Assembly: GCA_963704815.1 (NCBI GenBank)
Contig: CAVPHU010000001.1
Location: forward strand, 1,756,907 to 1,820,906
Direction: 5' to 3'
DNA: 64,000 bases
Source of the DNA: DATKWD01 sp963704815
Lineage (GTDB): Bacteria; Actinomycetota; Acidimicrobiia; Acidimicrobiales; Salinilacustritrichaceae
Positions within the stretch are counted from its first letter, which is position 1; each line of letters begins with the position of its first letter. Below the pieces are notes generated by a model. The model was not told the origin of the DNA and did not search any database. It saw nothing but the letters and a program-made list of their open reading frames with translations. Position numbers and translations under genes: made by a program. This document shows, in pieces, positions 25,771 to 34,764 of this stretch.

Positions 25771-28700
25771 GTCTTCTCCTGCCAGCCGTACGGCTGTGCC
25801 GCCCATTCGGTCTCGGCGATCGGGATGCCGAGCTTCGGTTCGGTCTCCGTGGCCACCGGAGTCGCCGACGATGCCCCGTCGAGTCGACCCGCTCGCAGCG
25901 CGCACACGAACGACTTCGCTCCATGGATGTCGGAATCGGCCGAAAGCAGCATGGCAGTGAGGTCGTTGCCCGATGCTCCGACGATCTCACCCTGGTAGCC
26001 GAACTGGCTGACGATGCCGACCGTGTGGACCACCCGATCGTGCACCAGCATCGGCTGGATCCGGTCGGTCACCAGCGCTCGGGCCTCGATCTCGCCGCGC
26101 GGCGACGACACGACCACCCAACCGCCGTCGGCGACCCCCTCCGCGGCGGCGAGGTCGTGGTCGATCTCGACGAACATCGCCGGTTGGAGTTCGGTGAGCC
26201 AACTGTCGTATCTGGTGCTCATGAAGTGCTCGGTGAGGTGATAGGTGGTGGCGACGTGCGGGAACGCATCGGGCCGGTCGCTGCGCACCCCGCCGTAGGG
26301 ATTGTCGGGCGAGTCGATGATCTTCGTCAGTGGATCTGTCGTCTCTTCGTGCATCGAAACCGCGACCGGCGACTCGAACGGCTCGTAGTACACCGGCAGC
26401 GGCCCGTCGGCCATGCCGAACGGGGTGAACAACCAGGCGGTGCCGTCGGGGTGCACGACGAACGGCCCGTCCCCGGGGATCGAGTCGGTGCCCCGTGCTC
26501 CGGGGTCGGGTCGTGACGTCGGCGGCAGCGTGGCAGCGAACTGCGGTGTGTCGTGGCCGGTCCAGCGACCGGCGGCCTCGTCCCACCACACCAACGCCTT
26601 GCGCTCGGACCACGGGCGTCCTGCCGGGTCGGCCGACGCCCGGTTGTAGAGGATGCGGACGTCACCGGGCCAGGCCCAGCCCCAATCGGGGAACACGCCG
26701 GCGGCGTTGACGTTGCCGTCGATGCGAGCGCTGAGGTTGGTGTCCGGCGCGGGGAAGACGCCGCAGTAGAGCCGACTGCCGCACGCCGTGGAGCCATCGC
26801 CGGCCAGCTCACCCGGACCGCTCAGGTGCTCGCCCGTCGCGACGCGGTAGCCGTTGATCTCGCGCAGCACCCGAAGCGGGTCGGGCTCGTCCTCGCCGTC
26901 GGCGCAGTAGTCCCATGCGAGGTGCTGGATCGGCGCGTCGCCGGGGCGCGTCGAGTCGGCGTAGAGCTCCTGGAGGCGCCGCCCGAGGTGATACCACCAC
27001 CAGAGATCGGACTTGCAGTCGCCGGGGGGCTCGACGACCCGATCATGCCATTGCACCAGCCGTTCGGTATTCGTCATCGTCCCCGACTTCTCCGTCGACG
27101 CAGCGACCGGGAGCAGGAACACCTCGGTGCCGACCTCCACCGTGGGTGGCCCTCCTGGGTCGGCGTACCACGCGCTCGCACTCTCGGTCTCGAACAGGTC
27201 CATCACCACGAGCCACCGGAGCTTGCGCAGCGCCCGTCGCCGCATCTTCGAGTTCGGTCCCGACACGGCGACGTTCTGCCCGAACAGGAACAGCCCCTCG
27301 ATCGTTCCCTCGTCCATCTTGCGGAAGATCGACATGTCCGACATGTCCTCGTCGATCTTCGGCAGCCACGGGTACCCGAAATCGTTGTCGGGCGTCGAGT
27401 CGTCCCCGTACCAGGCCCGGAGCAGGCTGATCAGGAAGTGTCGAAACCCGTCGGCGAAGGGCCCCTGCTCGGTGTCGAGCTTCCACATGCCGTCGTCCAC
27501 GTCGCCTCGGCGAGCGCCGTGGAAGCGACCGTTGGCGAGATAGTCGTCGAGCGTTGCCTGACCCTCGACCGCTCGGGGCATCGGCAGGTAGTTGGGCAGG
27601 GTGTTGTAGAGCAGGGAGATGTCGGTGGCGCCCTGCACGTTGGCGTGTCCGCGCAGGGCGGTGATGCCACCGCCGGGACGCCCGATGTTGCCCAGGAGCA
27701 GTTGCAGGATGGCTGCGGCGCGGACCGTCTGCGGGCCGGTGCTGTGCTGTGTGAAGCCGAGGGCGAACGCCAGGTTGGTGGTGTGCTCGCGGCCCGAGTT
27801 GCGACAGAGCAGTTCTGCGATCTTGACCACGTCGGCCGGGCGGCAGCCGCAGACGGCGGCGACCGCCTCGGGTGTGTAGCGGTCGACGTGTCGGCGCAGG
27901 ATCTGCAGCACGCACCGCGGATCGGTCATGGTCGGGTCGGTCCGCGGAAGGCCAGGGGTGCCGTCCGGCCCCGGTTCGAACTGGTAGTCCCAGGCGTGCG
28001 GCGCGAGACGGTAGCTGTGGGTATCGGCGTCGTAGCCGACGAACAGTCCGGACTGTTCGTCGAAGTCGTAGTCGTCGGAGATCAGCGTGGCTGCGTTCGT
28101 GTAGTGGACGACGTACTCCTCGAACCAGCGCTCACCCTCGAGCACGTACCGGATCATCCCGAGCAGGAACGCGAGATCGGTGCCCGGGCGGATCGCCAAG
28201 TGGACGTCGGCGACCGCAGAGGTCCGGGTGAACCGGGGGTCGATGTGGATGATCGTCGCGCCGTTGCGTTGCGCCTCGACGGGCCAGTGGAACCCGACCG
28301 GGTGCGATTCGGCCATGTTCGATCCCATGATCAACACACAGTCGCTGTTGACCATGTCGCGGGGCGGGTTGCTGGCGGCCCCGAAGCCGAATGTGGGGGC
28401 CAGACCGGCCACCGTCGACGAATGTCAAATACGAGCTTGGTTCTCCACGCCCAGCACGCCGAGGCCGCCCTTCAGCAGCTTCGATGCGAGATAGACCTCC
28501 TCGTTGTCCGCCGCCGAACCGCCGATCATCGCCATGTTCTTGACGTGGTTGACGGTGATGCCATGGGTGTCGTGTTCGATCAGGCCGTCGTCACGGGTCT
28601 CCTTGACCAGCTGGGCGATCCGCTCGAGCGCCCACTCCACCGAACGGTCCTCCCACGTGTCGCTGTTCGGCGCCCGGTACTTGAGCGTCGTGACGCGGTG

Positions 28701-28946
28701 CGGATTCGCGACGAGTTGCAGGGTGTTGGCACCCTTCGGGCACAGTCGACCTTCGTTGACCGGGCTACGGGGGTCGCCTTCGATGTCGACGATCTCGCCG
28801 CCCTTCATGTAGGCCAGCTGGCTGCACCCGACTGCGCAGTAGGGGCACACCGAGTGGTGGACGTCCGCGCCTCTCAGTCGCGTGTGGCTCGAAACCGTGC
28901 GGGGGCTGACCGGTTCACGACGCGACCTGCGGTCGCCGCTCACCAC
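25767..28946 (-). CDS. Selenocysteine-containing formate dehydrogenase alpha subunit
   Basis: From GTG at 28946 (AGGAG eight bases upstream) the frame reads 173 residues, meets TGA at 28427-28425, and continues in the same frame to 25767, giving 1059 residues if TGA is read. The N-terminus has the [4Fe-4S] motif CPYCAVGC plus GRLCPKG. The residues around the TGA are NQARI-U-HSSTVAGLAPTFG, matching the catalytic Sec site of FDH-N/FDH-O (ARxUHxxTVA), with ESHPVGFHWP following. A hairpin downstream has GGUCU at the same 21-base distance as in E. coli fdhF. The enzyme oxidises formate at a bis-MGD Mo/W centre. No clear Tat signal is seen, so its side of the membrane is open. selA, selB, selC and selD are not in this window. 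Confidence 0.92.
28390..28427 (-). promoter_or_regulatory. SECIS-like element directing UGA as selenocysteine
   Basis: Starting at the UGA, 18 further bases lead to a stem GUGGCC closed by a GGUCU pentaloop and matched by GGC and CAC with a small CC bulge. Bacterial SECIS elements need exactly such a short hairpin with an apical GU-containing loop at this distance for SelB binding. The GGU CUG codon pair falls at codons +7/+8, as in E. coli fdhF. Confidence 0.8.
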
Positions 28947-29131
28947 CGGATCAGCTCCTGGTCACCGGACAATCCGTCGCTTCGAGTCATGCTCGCGGGC
29001 CTCCGTATCAGCGTGGGTTCCACGTCCTATTCAAGTCGCTGCCGCACCGGCAACGCATCCCCCAATGCGGATGACTCTCGGGCGCCCCTCGATCGAGAAT
29101 ACGGCGCACATGCTCGGGAAAGGCGACGTGC

Positions 29132-30160
29132 TCAACCGGTTGCGGGCGGCGTCTCCGGCGTTCCTTCGTCCGGCAGCAGACCCTTCTGATCGAGGCGGTA
29201 CAGCAAGCCGAATGCGGGGAAGACCAACACGATCGCCAGTCCGGTCGCGATCGTGACGGCCCAGATGGTCCCCGATGTGGCCGCGCCGGCTTCGACCGTC
29301 AAGGTCTCGGGCAGCAGGTAGTCCCACTGTGCGATTCCCCACGCCGCGATGACCGACACGACGGCGCCGATGGCCGTCAGTCGGGCGCCCCGGTGCTGCG
29401 AACGCGAGAGCAGCCAGAGCGTGGCCAACCCGCACAGCGCAGACACGATGACGAACACCAGCCCACGCGACCGCAGGCCGTCGAAGAGGTACTCGGCATC
29501 GTTCGCGAGCACGACGATTCCGCCGAGCGCGACCACACCAGCGACAACGCCGGCGCCCAAGGCGCGACGACGGAAGTACTCGACCATGGCGTCGTCGGAC
29601 AGGCGGCGGGCATCCCACACCAGATAGGTGGCCGCCAGGAAGGCGACGACGCACACTGCGAGCACGCCGCCGAGGATCGATGTCGGGTTCACCCAGCTGT
29701 CGACAGGGTCACCCGCCACGCCGCCGTCGGGAACCCTTCCTGATGCGATCCCACCGGCGACGGCACCGAGGCAGTACGGCACCAGCACCGACGACGTCGC
29801 GAAGACGGCGCCGAACGCTCGTCTGTCTCGTGTGGTCAACAGGGCGTGACGAAACGCGAAGCTCGACCCTCGCAGGAGAATCCCGAGCGCGGCGATCGAG
29901 ATGGGCACGAACATCGTGAGGGTGATCGATGCAAAGGCCTCGGGGAAGCACGTCCAGAGCACCACGAGCACGAAGATCAGCCACACGTGGTTCGCTTCCC
30001 ACACCGGTCCGATCGAGTGATCGATGACTGCTCTGGGCTTCTCGCCGCGATCGGTGCCCCCTGCGGTGAGATCCCAGAAGCCCGCTCCGAAATCGGCTCC
30101 CCCGAAGATCGCATACCCGGTGATCGCGATGAACAGGATGATTGCCGCGACGGTGCTCAT
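29132..30160 (-). CDS. cydB: Cytochrome bd ubiquinol oxidase subunit II
   Basis: 342 residues from ATG at 30160, overlapping the cydA stop (ATGA). FGGADFGAGFWDLTAGG, HSIGPVWEANHVWLIFVLVV and WTCFPEAFASITLTMFVPI are signature segments of CydB. Eight to nine membrane helices are expected. With CydA it forms a high-affinity, proton-pump-independent terminal oxidase. Together with formate dehydrogenase upstream this suggests microaerobic or formate-driven respiration. Confidence 0.93.
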   Translation of the reverse strand: MSTVAAIILFIAITGYAIFGGADFGAGFWDLTAGGTDRGEKPRAVIDHSIGPVWEANHVWLIFVLVVLWTCFPEAFASITLTMFVPISIAALGILLRGSSFAFRHALLTTRDRRAFGAVFATSSVLVPYCLGAVAGGIASGRVPDGGVAGDPVDSWVNPTSILGGVLAVCVVAFLAATYLVWDARRLSDDAMVEYFRRRALGAGVVAGVVALGGIVVLANDAEYLFDGLRSRGLVFVIVSALCGLATLWLLSRSQHRGARLTAIGAVVSVIAAWGIAQWDYLLPETLTVEAGAATSGTIWAVTIATGLAIVLVFPAFGLLYRLDQKGLLPDEGTPETPPATG

Positions 30161-31590
30161 GGTGCACCCACCGGCGTCTTGTCGTCGGCGTCGGATCCGA
30201 TGACGGAGTCGTGGGTCGGCGCGTACGGGGTGTCGTGCTCGGCGGAGGACTCGAGGCGGAACCGCCGGCTCATCCGTCGAAGTACGTAGATCGTCGCCAC
30301 GGCCAGAGCCGCATACACCCCGACGAACACGATGAAGGTGATCCACACGCCGGTGTTCTGCGTCGCCGCCTCCTCGACGGTCATCAACTCATAGACGATC
30401 CACGGTTGTCGACCCACCTCGCTGACCACCCATCCGGCCTCCATGGTGATCACCGACAACACACCACACGACGCGGCGACCCAGAGGAACAACCTGCTGC
30501 GCGGCATGTCTCGTCGGAACAGCCAGGTCCCTCCCCACCACAGCGCGATCAGGAAAAGCATCGTTCCCAGTCCCACCATCACATCCCACGCGAGATGCAC
30601 CGTGTTGACCTGTCGCACCGTGGGGATCTCGTCGGGCGGGAACGAATCGAGGCCTTGGACGACCGTGCTCGTGCCCGTACTCGGGTCCGACAGGATCGAC
30701 GCGAGCCCAGGGATCGGAATCCCACCACTGACCGTTCCGTCGTCGTTCAAGCGACCGAGGAGTGTCTCAGGTACATCGCTCGAGGTCTCGGGCACGAGTT
30801 CGATCGCGGCGAACTTGATCGGCTGGTTGTTGTAGACCCAGCGTGCGAGCGAGTCGCCGATGCCCATCTGAAACGGCATGGCAACGGCAGCGACGGTGAA
30901 CGGGATGATCAGGCCCAACCGGTGATATCGATCACGGCGGCCGCGCAACATGCCCACCGCGTAGACCGAGGCGACCATGAACCCACCCACGATGTACGCG
31001 GCGAAGATCATGTGCAACGACATCAGCGGCATGGCGTCGTTGAAGATCACCCCCAACGGGTCGACCTCGATGATGTTTCCGCTGGCATCGAGCGTGAAGC
31101 CCTCAGGCGAGTTCATCCACGCATTGGCGGAGACCACCGCGGCGCTGCCGAGCACCCCGGTGAACACGATCGGCACTCCGGTCCAGAAATGCGCCCACGG
31201 CGACAGCCGCCGCCAGCCGAAGATGTAGATCGCGACGAAGATCGCCTCCGTGAAGAAGAAGATGCCCTCGAACGCGAACGGTATGCCGAACGCTTCACCC
31301 CATTGGCCCATGAAGTCCGGCCACAACAACCCGAACTGGAACGAGAGCATCGTGCCGGTGACTGCGCCGACGGCGAACGTCACCGCCATGTACTTCGACC
31401 AGCGCTGGGCCAACAGGAGCGCGTCGGCGTCGTCCTTCTTGATCCCTCGATAGTTGGCGATCAGGGTCATGAACGCCCACGAAACCCCGAGCGGCACGAG
31501 GATGATGTGAACGGCCAGAGTGAACGCCATCTGGGCCCGGGCCCACGGAACGGGGTCGATGGCAGCGACCAAGTCGAACGCAGCGGTCAT
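30157..31590 (-). CDS. cydA: Cytochrome bd ubiquinol oxidase subunit I
   Basis: 477 residues. ARAQMAFTLAVHIILVPLGV contains the conserved N-terminal His. AFEGIFFFTEAIFVAIYIFGW and SANAWMNSPEGFTL follow, then GWVVSEVGRQPWIVY near residue 400. These carry the haem b558, b595 and d ligands. The periplasmic Q-loop is of the short type. It is the first gene of cydAB, and the DUF1254 fragment sits only a few bases ahead of its ATG. Confidence 0.95.
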   Translation of the reverse strand: MTAAFDLVAAIDPVPWARAQMAFTLAVHIILVPLGVSWAFMTLIANYRGIKKDDADALLLAQRWSKYMAVTFAVGAVTGTMLSFQFGLLWPDFMGQWGEAFGIPFAFEGIFFFTEAIFVAIYIFGWRRLSPWAHFWTGVPIVFTGVLGSAAVVSANAWMNSPEGFTLDASGNIIEVDPLGVIFNDAMPLMSLHMIFAAYIVGGFMVASVYAVGMLRGRRDRYHRLGLIIPFTVAAVAMPFQMGIGDSLARWVYNNQPIKFAAIELVPETSSDVPETLLGRLNDDGTVSGGIPIPGLASILSDPSTGTSTVVQGLDSFPPDEIPTVRQVNTVHLAWDVMVGLGTMLFLIALWWGGTWLFRRDMPRSRLFLWVAASCGVLSVITMEAGWVVSEVGRQPWIVYELMTVEEAATQNTGVWITFIVFVGVYAALAVATIYVLRRMSRRFRLESSAEHDTPYAPTHDSVIGSDADDKTPVGAP

Positions 31591-31593
31591 TGG

Positions 31594-31850
31594 TCATCCC
31601 TTTCGGTACAGCGTGTCGAAGTTGGGCCGGACCACCTCTTTGAAGTCCGAACTCGGGAACTCGCGGATGTGGACGAACGTGTTGATCGGGCCATGACCCG
31701 GCTTCTCGCCCGGCGGGTTGTTGGTCATCTGACCTCGGGTGGTCTCCATCGTCACCAACGGATACAGGTACACGTAGGCGTTGAGTACACCTAGGCGTTG
31801 AGGCCGATGTCGGCGATCTGGTCGTCGGACAGTTCGTCGGGTGGGTTCAT
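31594..31850 (-). pseudogene. N-terminal remnant of a DUF1254 protein with internal tandem duplication
   Basis: From ATG at 31850: MNPPDELSDDQIADIGLNA, then a TAG. A 17-base tandem duplication (CAACGCCTA unit, one copy ending in TAG) follows, after which YVYLYPLVTMETTRGQMTN and VVRPNFDTLY continue the DUF1254 N-terminus. The gene ends abruptly at 31594, four bases before cydA. A full-length relative lies at 62115-63602. The remnant retains about 80 of the usual 450 or more residues. Confidence 0.7.
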
Positions 31851-31969
31851 GGTCACGGGCCTCCTCAGGGTGTCGTCGTTGCCGGAATTCAATCGCAGCA
31901 GCGTCGATGACGCCTCGCCCGAAATGGATGAACGTCGAGCGCCCGCCCGGCTCCGAAGTCGAGGACGCG

Positions 31970-32152
31970 TCAGTATCGGGCAACCCGGCGGTCCTGCACC
32001 ACGTACGCCAAGATCAGCGAGAGCGGGAAGAAGAACAGGCTGAGAATGAAGAAGCCGAGCCAACTGTGCCCTTCCGTCGCGCAACTCTGGCAGGCCAGAA
32101 CGCAATCAGGATCCAGATGATCAGCCCGATGATCCCACCGAAAGACCACATG
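31970..32152 (-). CDS. Small two-helix membrane protein, one frameshift
   Basis: From ATG at 32152: MWSFGGIIGLIIWILIAFWP then ARVARRKG. One base later the adjacent frame continues HSWLGFFILSLFFFPLSLIL and AYVVQDRR with a stop at 31970. Joined, this is a ~60-residue protein with two membrane helices split by a basic loop, a common small bacterial membrane-protein layout. The two halves fit so well that a single-base indel near 32070 is likely. Confidence 0.6.
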   Translation of the reverse strand, partial: HVVFRWDHRADHLDPDCVLACQSCATEGHSWLGFFILSLFFFPLSLILAYVVQDRRVARY

Positions 32153-32254
32153 CACTACTCCTTCTCGTCGAGTCCGACCTCAGAGGTCGGCACTGGCCCG
32201 GGCCCAAGGAACGGGGTCGATGGCAGCGACCAAGTCGAACGCAGCGGTCGTTGG

Positions 32255-32932
32255 TCATCGCGACATGTCTATGGCAGCACCTGGAATCTCGTCCTTCAGG
32301 AGGATCACACCCACCCAGACGAACCACACGATGAGGCCGATGCCGAACACTCCGCCGATGTCTTCGAGCGCGGGAATGACCGTGATGAGGCCGGCAACCC
32401 CTGCCACCAAGCCGAGGTAGTTCAACCCTCGTGGAAGTGCCGCGGTCCTCAACGCTGCCCAACTCACGAGCAGTACCCAGACGCCGCCCACGATCTCGTT
32501 GCCACCGCCCAATCCGTTCGAGACAGAGTCGAGGGCGGACCAGACGGGCTCGGCTCCGGCGGGGTCGGCGTCGTAGAGGTCGGCGACCGTGCCGATGGCG
32601 ATGTTGGAGACCATGCCCGCGGCCAACACCAGACCGGACCAGATGAACCCGAAGATTCCGGCGACCTGCGCCATCCCGGGTGAACGGGCAGTCAGCCGTT
32701 CACGGAGAGCGAGCACGACCGGAACGAGAGCGATCCCGAACACGATGAAGATGACCAAGTTCCAGATGTACAACGCCGCCTGGTTGTCGACCAGGAAGGA
32801 CACGGACTCTTCGGGAGTCGGGTCACCGCTCGTGTAGTCGGTCAACAACGTGGCGAACAGTGCGATGCCGAAGAGGAACGTCCCGGCAGCCACCAAGGCG
32901 GCCATGCCACCACTCTTCCGGTTGCGATCCAT
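32255..32932 (-). CDS. DUF4386-like multi-pass membrane protein
   Basis: 225 residues from ATG at 32932 with AGGAG seven bases upstream. Six or so membrane helices are visible (MAALVAAGTFLFGIALFATL, LYIWNLVIFIVFGIALVPVV, GFIWSGLVLAAGMVSNIAIG, GLVAGVAGLITVIPAL, IGLIVWFVWVGVILL). The pattern, including VLALRERL after helix 2, resembles DUF4386 proteins of unknown function. It is divergent from two small membrane genes across a ~195-base spacer that holds an inverted repeat. Confidence 0.65.
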   Translation of the reverse strand: MDRNRKSGGMAALVAAGTFLFGIALFATLLTDYTSGDPTPEESVSFLVDNQAALYIWNLVIFIVFGIALVPVVLALRERLTARSPGMAQVAGIFGFIWSGLVLAAGMVSNIAIGTVADLYDADPAGAEPVWSALDSVSNGLGGGNEIVGGVWVLLVSWAALRTAALPRGLNYLGLVAGVAGLITVIPALEDIGGVFGIGLIVWFVWVGVILLKDEIPGAAIDMSR

Positions 32933-33035
32933 CGTTCGTCTCCTGTCCAAGGTTCGGTCGTGACCCGCAGCAACACCGGGGCGCTGCAGGGCTGTGGCTC
33001 AGCTTGATCGACAGGTGCGACGAAACCCAGGGTCG

Positions 33036-33052
33036 TTGGTCCTCGGGACCAA
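33036..33052. promoter_or_regulatory. Inverted repeat TTGGTCC-TCG-GGACCAA
   Basis: A perfect 7+3+7 palindrome in the divergent spacer between two membrane-protein genes. The overlapping string CGGGACCAAAG also resembles one half of a DosR/DevR-type box. It may be an operator for the divergent pair. Confidence 0.4.
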
Positions 33053-33127
33053 AGCCTCTGGGGTCATCGCCGCAGGCGCGATGACCATGGACGGCGTGGA
33101 GAGGTCTTGGATTTCGGAGGGCTGAAC

Positions 33128-33568
33128 ATGGAGGTGACCGGAGCGACATGGGTCATCGCCGTGGTCGGACTCGTCCTGATCTCCCTGCTGACCGCGCTAC
33201 AACTGGTGGCGGTGGTCCGTCCACACGCGACCTGGACCATCGAGAACGTCTACGGGGGGTCACCCGAGCAGACCGACCCGAAGGCCTACTTCGCGTTCAA
33301 CCAGGCCAGCGCGTGGGCAGACCCGTTCCTCTGGGCACCGCTGCAGATCGCGGGCAGCGTCGGCATGCTCCTCGGCGAACGATGGGGCTTCCTGCTTGCG
33401 CTCATGGCCTCGGTGCCGTTCTGGTACACCGCGGTCTTCTTCTTCCTGTGGGACCGCGATCTCGGCTTCCGTCAGCACACGGTCTCCTACTGGGTCTTCA
33501 CGTGGGGAATGTGGCCGATCTTCGGGATCGTCGAGGGTGTCTACTGCTTCACCCGGCTCCTCGAGTGA
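33128..33568 (+). CDS. Four-helix membrane protein, unknown function
   Basis: 146 residues from ATG at 33128, chosen because GGAGG lies seven bases before it. Helices: WVIAVVGLVLISLLTALQLV, WAPLQIAGSVGMLLG, WGFLLALMASVPFWYTAVFF and VSYWVFTWGMWPIFGIVEGV. A polar loop rich in Asn/Gln/Tyr follows helix 1. I do not recognise the family. The next membrane gene begins 19 bases after its stop, so they form an operon. Confidence 0.7.
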   Translation: MEVTGATWVIAVVGLVLISLLTALQLVAVVRPHATWTIENVYGGSPEQTDPKAYFAFNQASAWADPFLWAPLQIAGSVGMLLGERWGFLLALMASVPFWYTAVFFFLWDRDLGFRQHTVSYWVFTWGMWPIFGIVEGVYCFTRLLE

Positions 33569-33587
33569 GGTTGGAAGGGAGTCGGCG

Positions 33588-34019
33588 GTGAACATCGTCT
33601 GGGGCCTCGTCGTCACCGTTCTGTCCCTGCTGAGCTGGGGTGGACAGACACTCTCGTGGTTCGCGCCGTCCACCGCGGTGCGATGGAAGGTCATGGAGGC
33701 AGAACACGACGTCGAACGGGCGTTCTGGGCCGATCTCCGGGGTGAGGCGCTCTGGGACACGCTCACGTTGTGGACCATGGTGGTCGCCGGCGTCCTGTTG
33801 ATCGCCGACACGAGCGCGTGGGCCTACTTCGGGCTCGTGGGCGGCGGCATCTATCTGTACTTCGGAGGCCGCGGGATCTCGGTGCGGGTCTCCATGAGGC
33901 GAAGGAACCTGCGGATCGGGGCACCGGAGAACGTGAGACTCGGGTTCGTCTTCAGCGCCGTGTGGGCCGTGACGGCCTTGATCACGATCATCGCCGCAGT
34001 CGTCTCGCTGGAGGGCTGA
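33588..34019 (+). CDS. Small membrane protein, unknown function
   Basis: 143 residues from GTG at 33588, preceded by GGAAGGGAG. Hydrophobic segments: NIVWGLVVTVLSLLSWGGQ, LTLWTMVVAGVLLIADTSAW, YFGLVGGGIYLYFGGRG and LGFVFSAVWAVTALITIIAA. The middle is charged and contains RWKVMEAEHDVERAFWADLR. Family not recognised. It is the second gene of a two-gene membrane operon divergent from the DUF4386-like gene. Confidence 0.68.
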   Translation: MNIVWGLVVTVLSLLSWGGQTLSWFAPSTAVRWKVMEAEHDVERAFWADLRGEALWDTLTLWTMVVAGVLLIADTSAWAYFGLVGGGIYLYFGGRGISVRVSMRRRNLRIGAPENVRLGFVFSAVWAVTALITIIAAVVSLEG

Positions 34020-34265
34020 GGTGCAGGCCGCCGCCGTCGGCAAAGGGCTGGTTGGCGCCGCCACGTTGCTTGCGACCCTCGTGGCGTCCCCGCAGCTGCT
34101 TCCACGAAGACGTGGACTCGAACGCATGAACTCCAAACCGATGAAGATTGCCGGACGCGCAGCGTGAGCGCCACCAGCAATCTGGTCGATCGATGCGGCC
34201 CGTCGGACAGGGCGTGAGCGTGGCGTCGTTCTCCGCTCTCACCGACGTGACCGTGTGGCTTGCAC

Positions 34266-34419
34266 AGGTACCCAGAGGACACCACGTACGCAGAGGTCAA
34301 CGACCAGAAGTGCGTTTTCACCCGGCGCGTTTGCCCAGTTCAGCGCAGTGACTGACGGGGTCAACGACCCCGAGGCCGAGGAACGACGGAGCGAACAGAT
34401 TCGGCCTCGAGACACCACC
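34266..34419 (+). repeat. Dispersed repeat, copy 3
   Basis: Matches copy 1 from the GTACGCAGAGG region through GGAGCGAAC and TTCGGCCTCGAG to CACCACCG; the first GTACGCAGAGG unit reads GTACCCAGAGG. A 15-20 base middle portion is replaced. It ends two bases before the TGTGGTCT repeat pair. Confidence 0.75.
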
Positions 34420-34421
34420 GG

Positions 34422-34684
34422 ATGTGGTCTTTCTGTGGTCTGCCGGCCTCGGACCACGCTCAGGCCGAGGGCAGAAAATCGCCCCTGACCAGGGACTTTG
34501 TAGTCGGGTGGGGGAGATTTGAACTCTCGGCCTCTGCGTCCCGAACCCCGCGCTCACGAGTTATCCACAAGTGCCCTGACCTGCGTCTTTGCAGGTCAGC
34601 GGCCGTTTTCGGCCCGGCGTTCGTGCCGGCTGATCCCCGCCCGTACCACCAATCACGGTCTGAATGTGGTCTGTTTGTGGTCTG
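34422..34684. mobile_element. Attachment-site-like region around a tRNA-Pro 3' fragment
   Basis: A 44-base tRNA-Pro 3' half (34503-34546) is bracketed by two 21-base repeats of the form ATGTGGTCT-(3 or 4 bases)-TGTGGTCTG, at 34422-34442 and 34664-34684, in direct orientation. Paired direct repeats flanking a tRNA 3' end resemble integrase arm sites around a core site. No integrase gene was found in the window, so this would be a scar or a non-autonomous element. Confidence 0.5.
34503..34546 (-). repeat. tRNA-Pro(CGG) 3'-half fragment, copy 1
   Basis: On the minus strand the sequence reads from anticodon loop TTCGGGA through half stem CGCAG, the variable region, a T-arm with loop TTCAAAT and acceptor strand CCACCCGA. 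No 5' half is present upstream, so it cannot fold as a tRNA. It differs from copy 2 (42601-42644) at one base, in the T-stem. Confidence 0.72.
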
Positions 34685-34764
34685 TACGCGACGTCACGAA
34701 TCGTGCGAACTCGGCACGACGCGGGATGGTCGATGTACGGGGTGGGTTCGACGCCCCGGATGCG

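Larger units (their letters stand above)
34020..34764. other. Intergenic att-like region
   Basis: 745 bases with no convincing large gene. A 48-codon GTG frame at 34021-34167 (GLVGAATLLATLVASP then RRRGLERM) directly follows the preceding stop and could be a small membrane peptide, but has no ribosome-binding site of its own. The rest carries repeat copy 3, paired TGTGGTCT motifs, two short hairpins and a tRNA-Pro fragment. CTGACCTGC/GCAGGTCAG arms at 34576-34599 are followed by a short T run and could terminate transcription. Confidence 0.55.

Noticed and set aside
28412..28946. Two separate formate dehydrogenase genes or a nonsense mutation
   Set aside because: The stop is TGA at the exact Sec position, the downstream part is in the same frame, and a SECIS-like hairpin follows.
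26553..29189. 878-codon plus-strand open frame opposite the formate dehydrogenase gene
   Set aside because: It is antisense to a well-supported selenoprotein gene. The translation has Arg/His/Val-rich low-complexity character with no family motif; long antisense frames are common at this GC content.
30142..31794. 550-codon plus-strand frame opposite cydA
   Set aside because: Shadow of cydA; no motif and an implausible His/Arg-rich composition.
34503..34546. Protein-like translation across the tRNA fragments (GTQRPGVQISPTR)
   Set aside because: This is what a tRNA 3' end gives when translated; the T-arm and acceptor strand explain the sequence.
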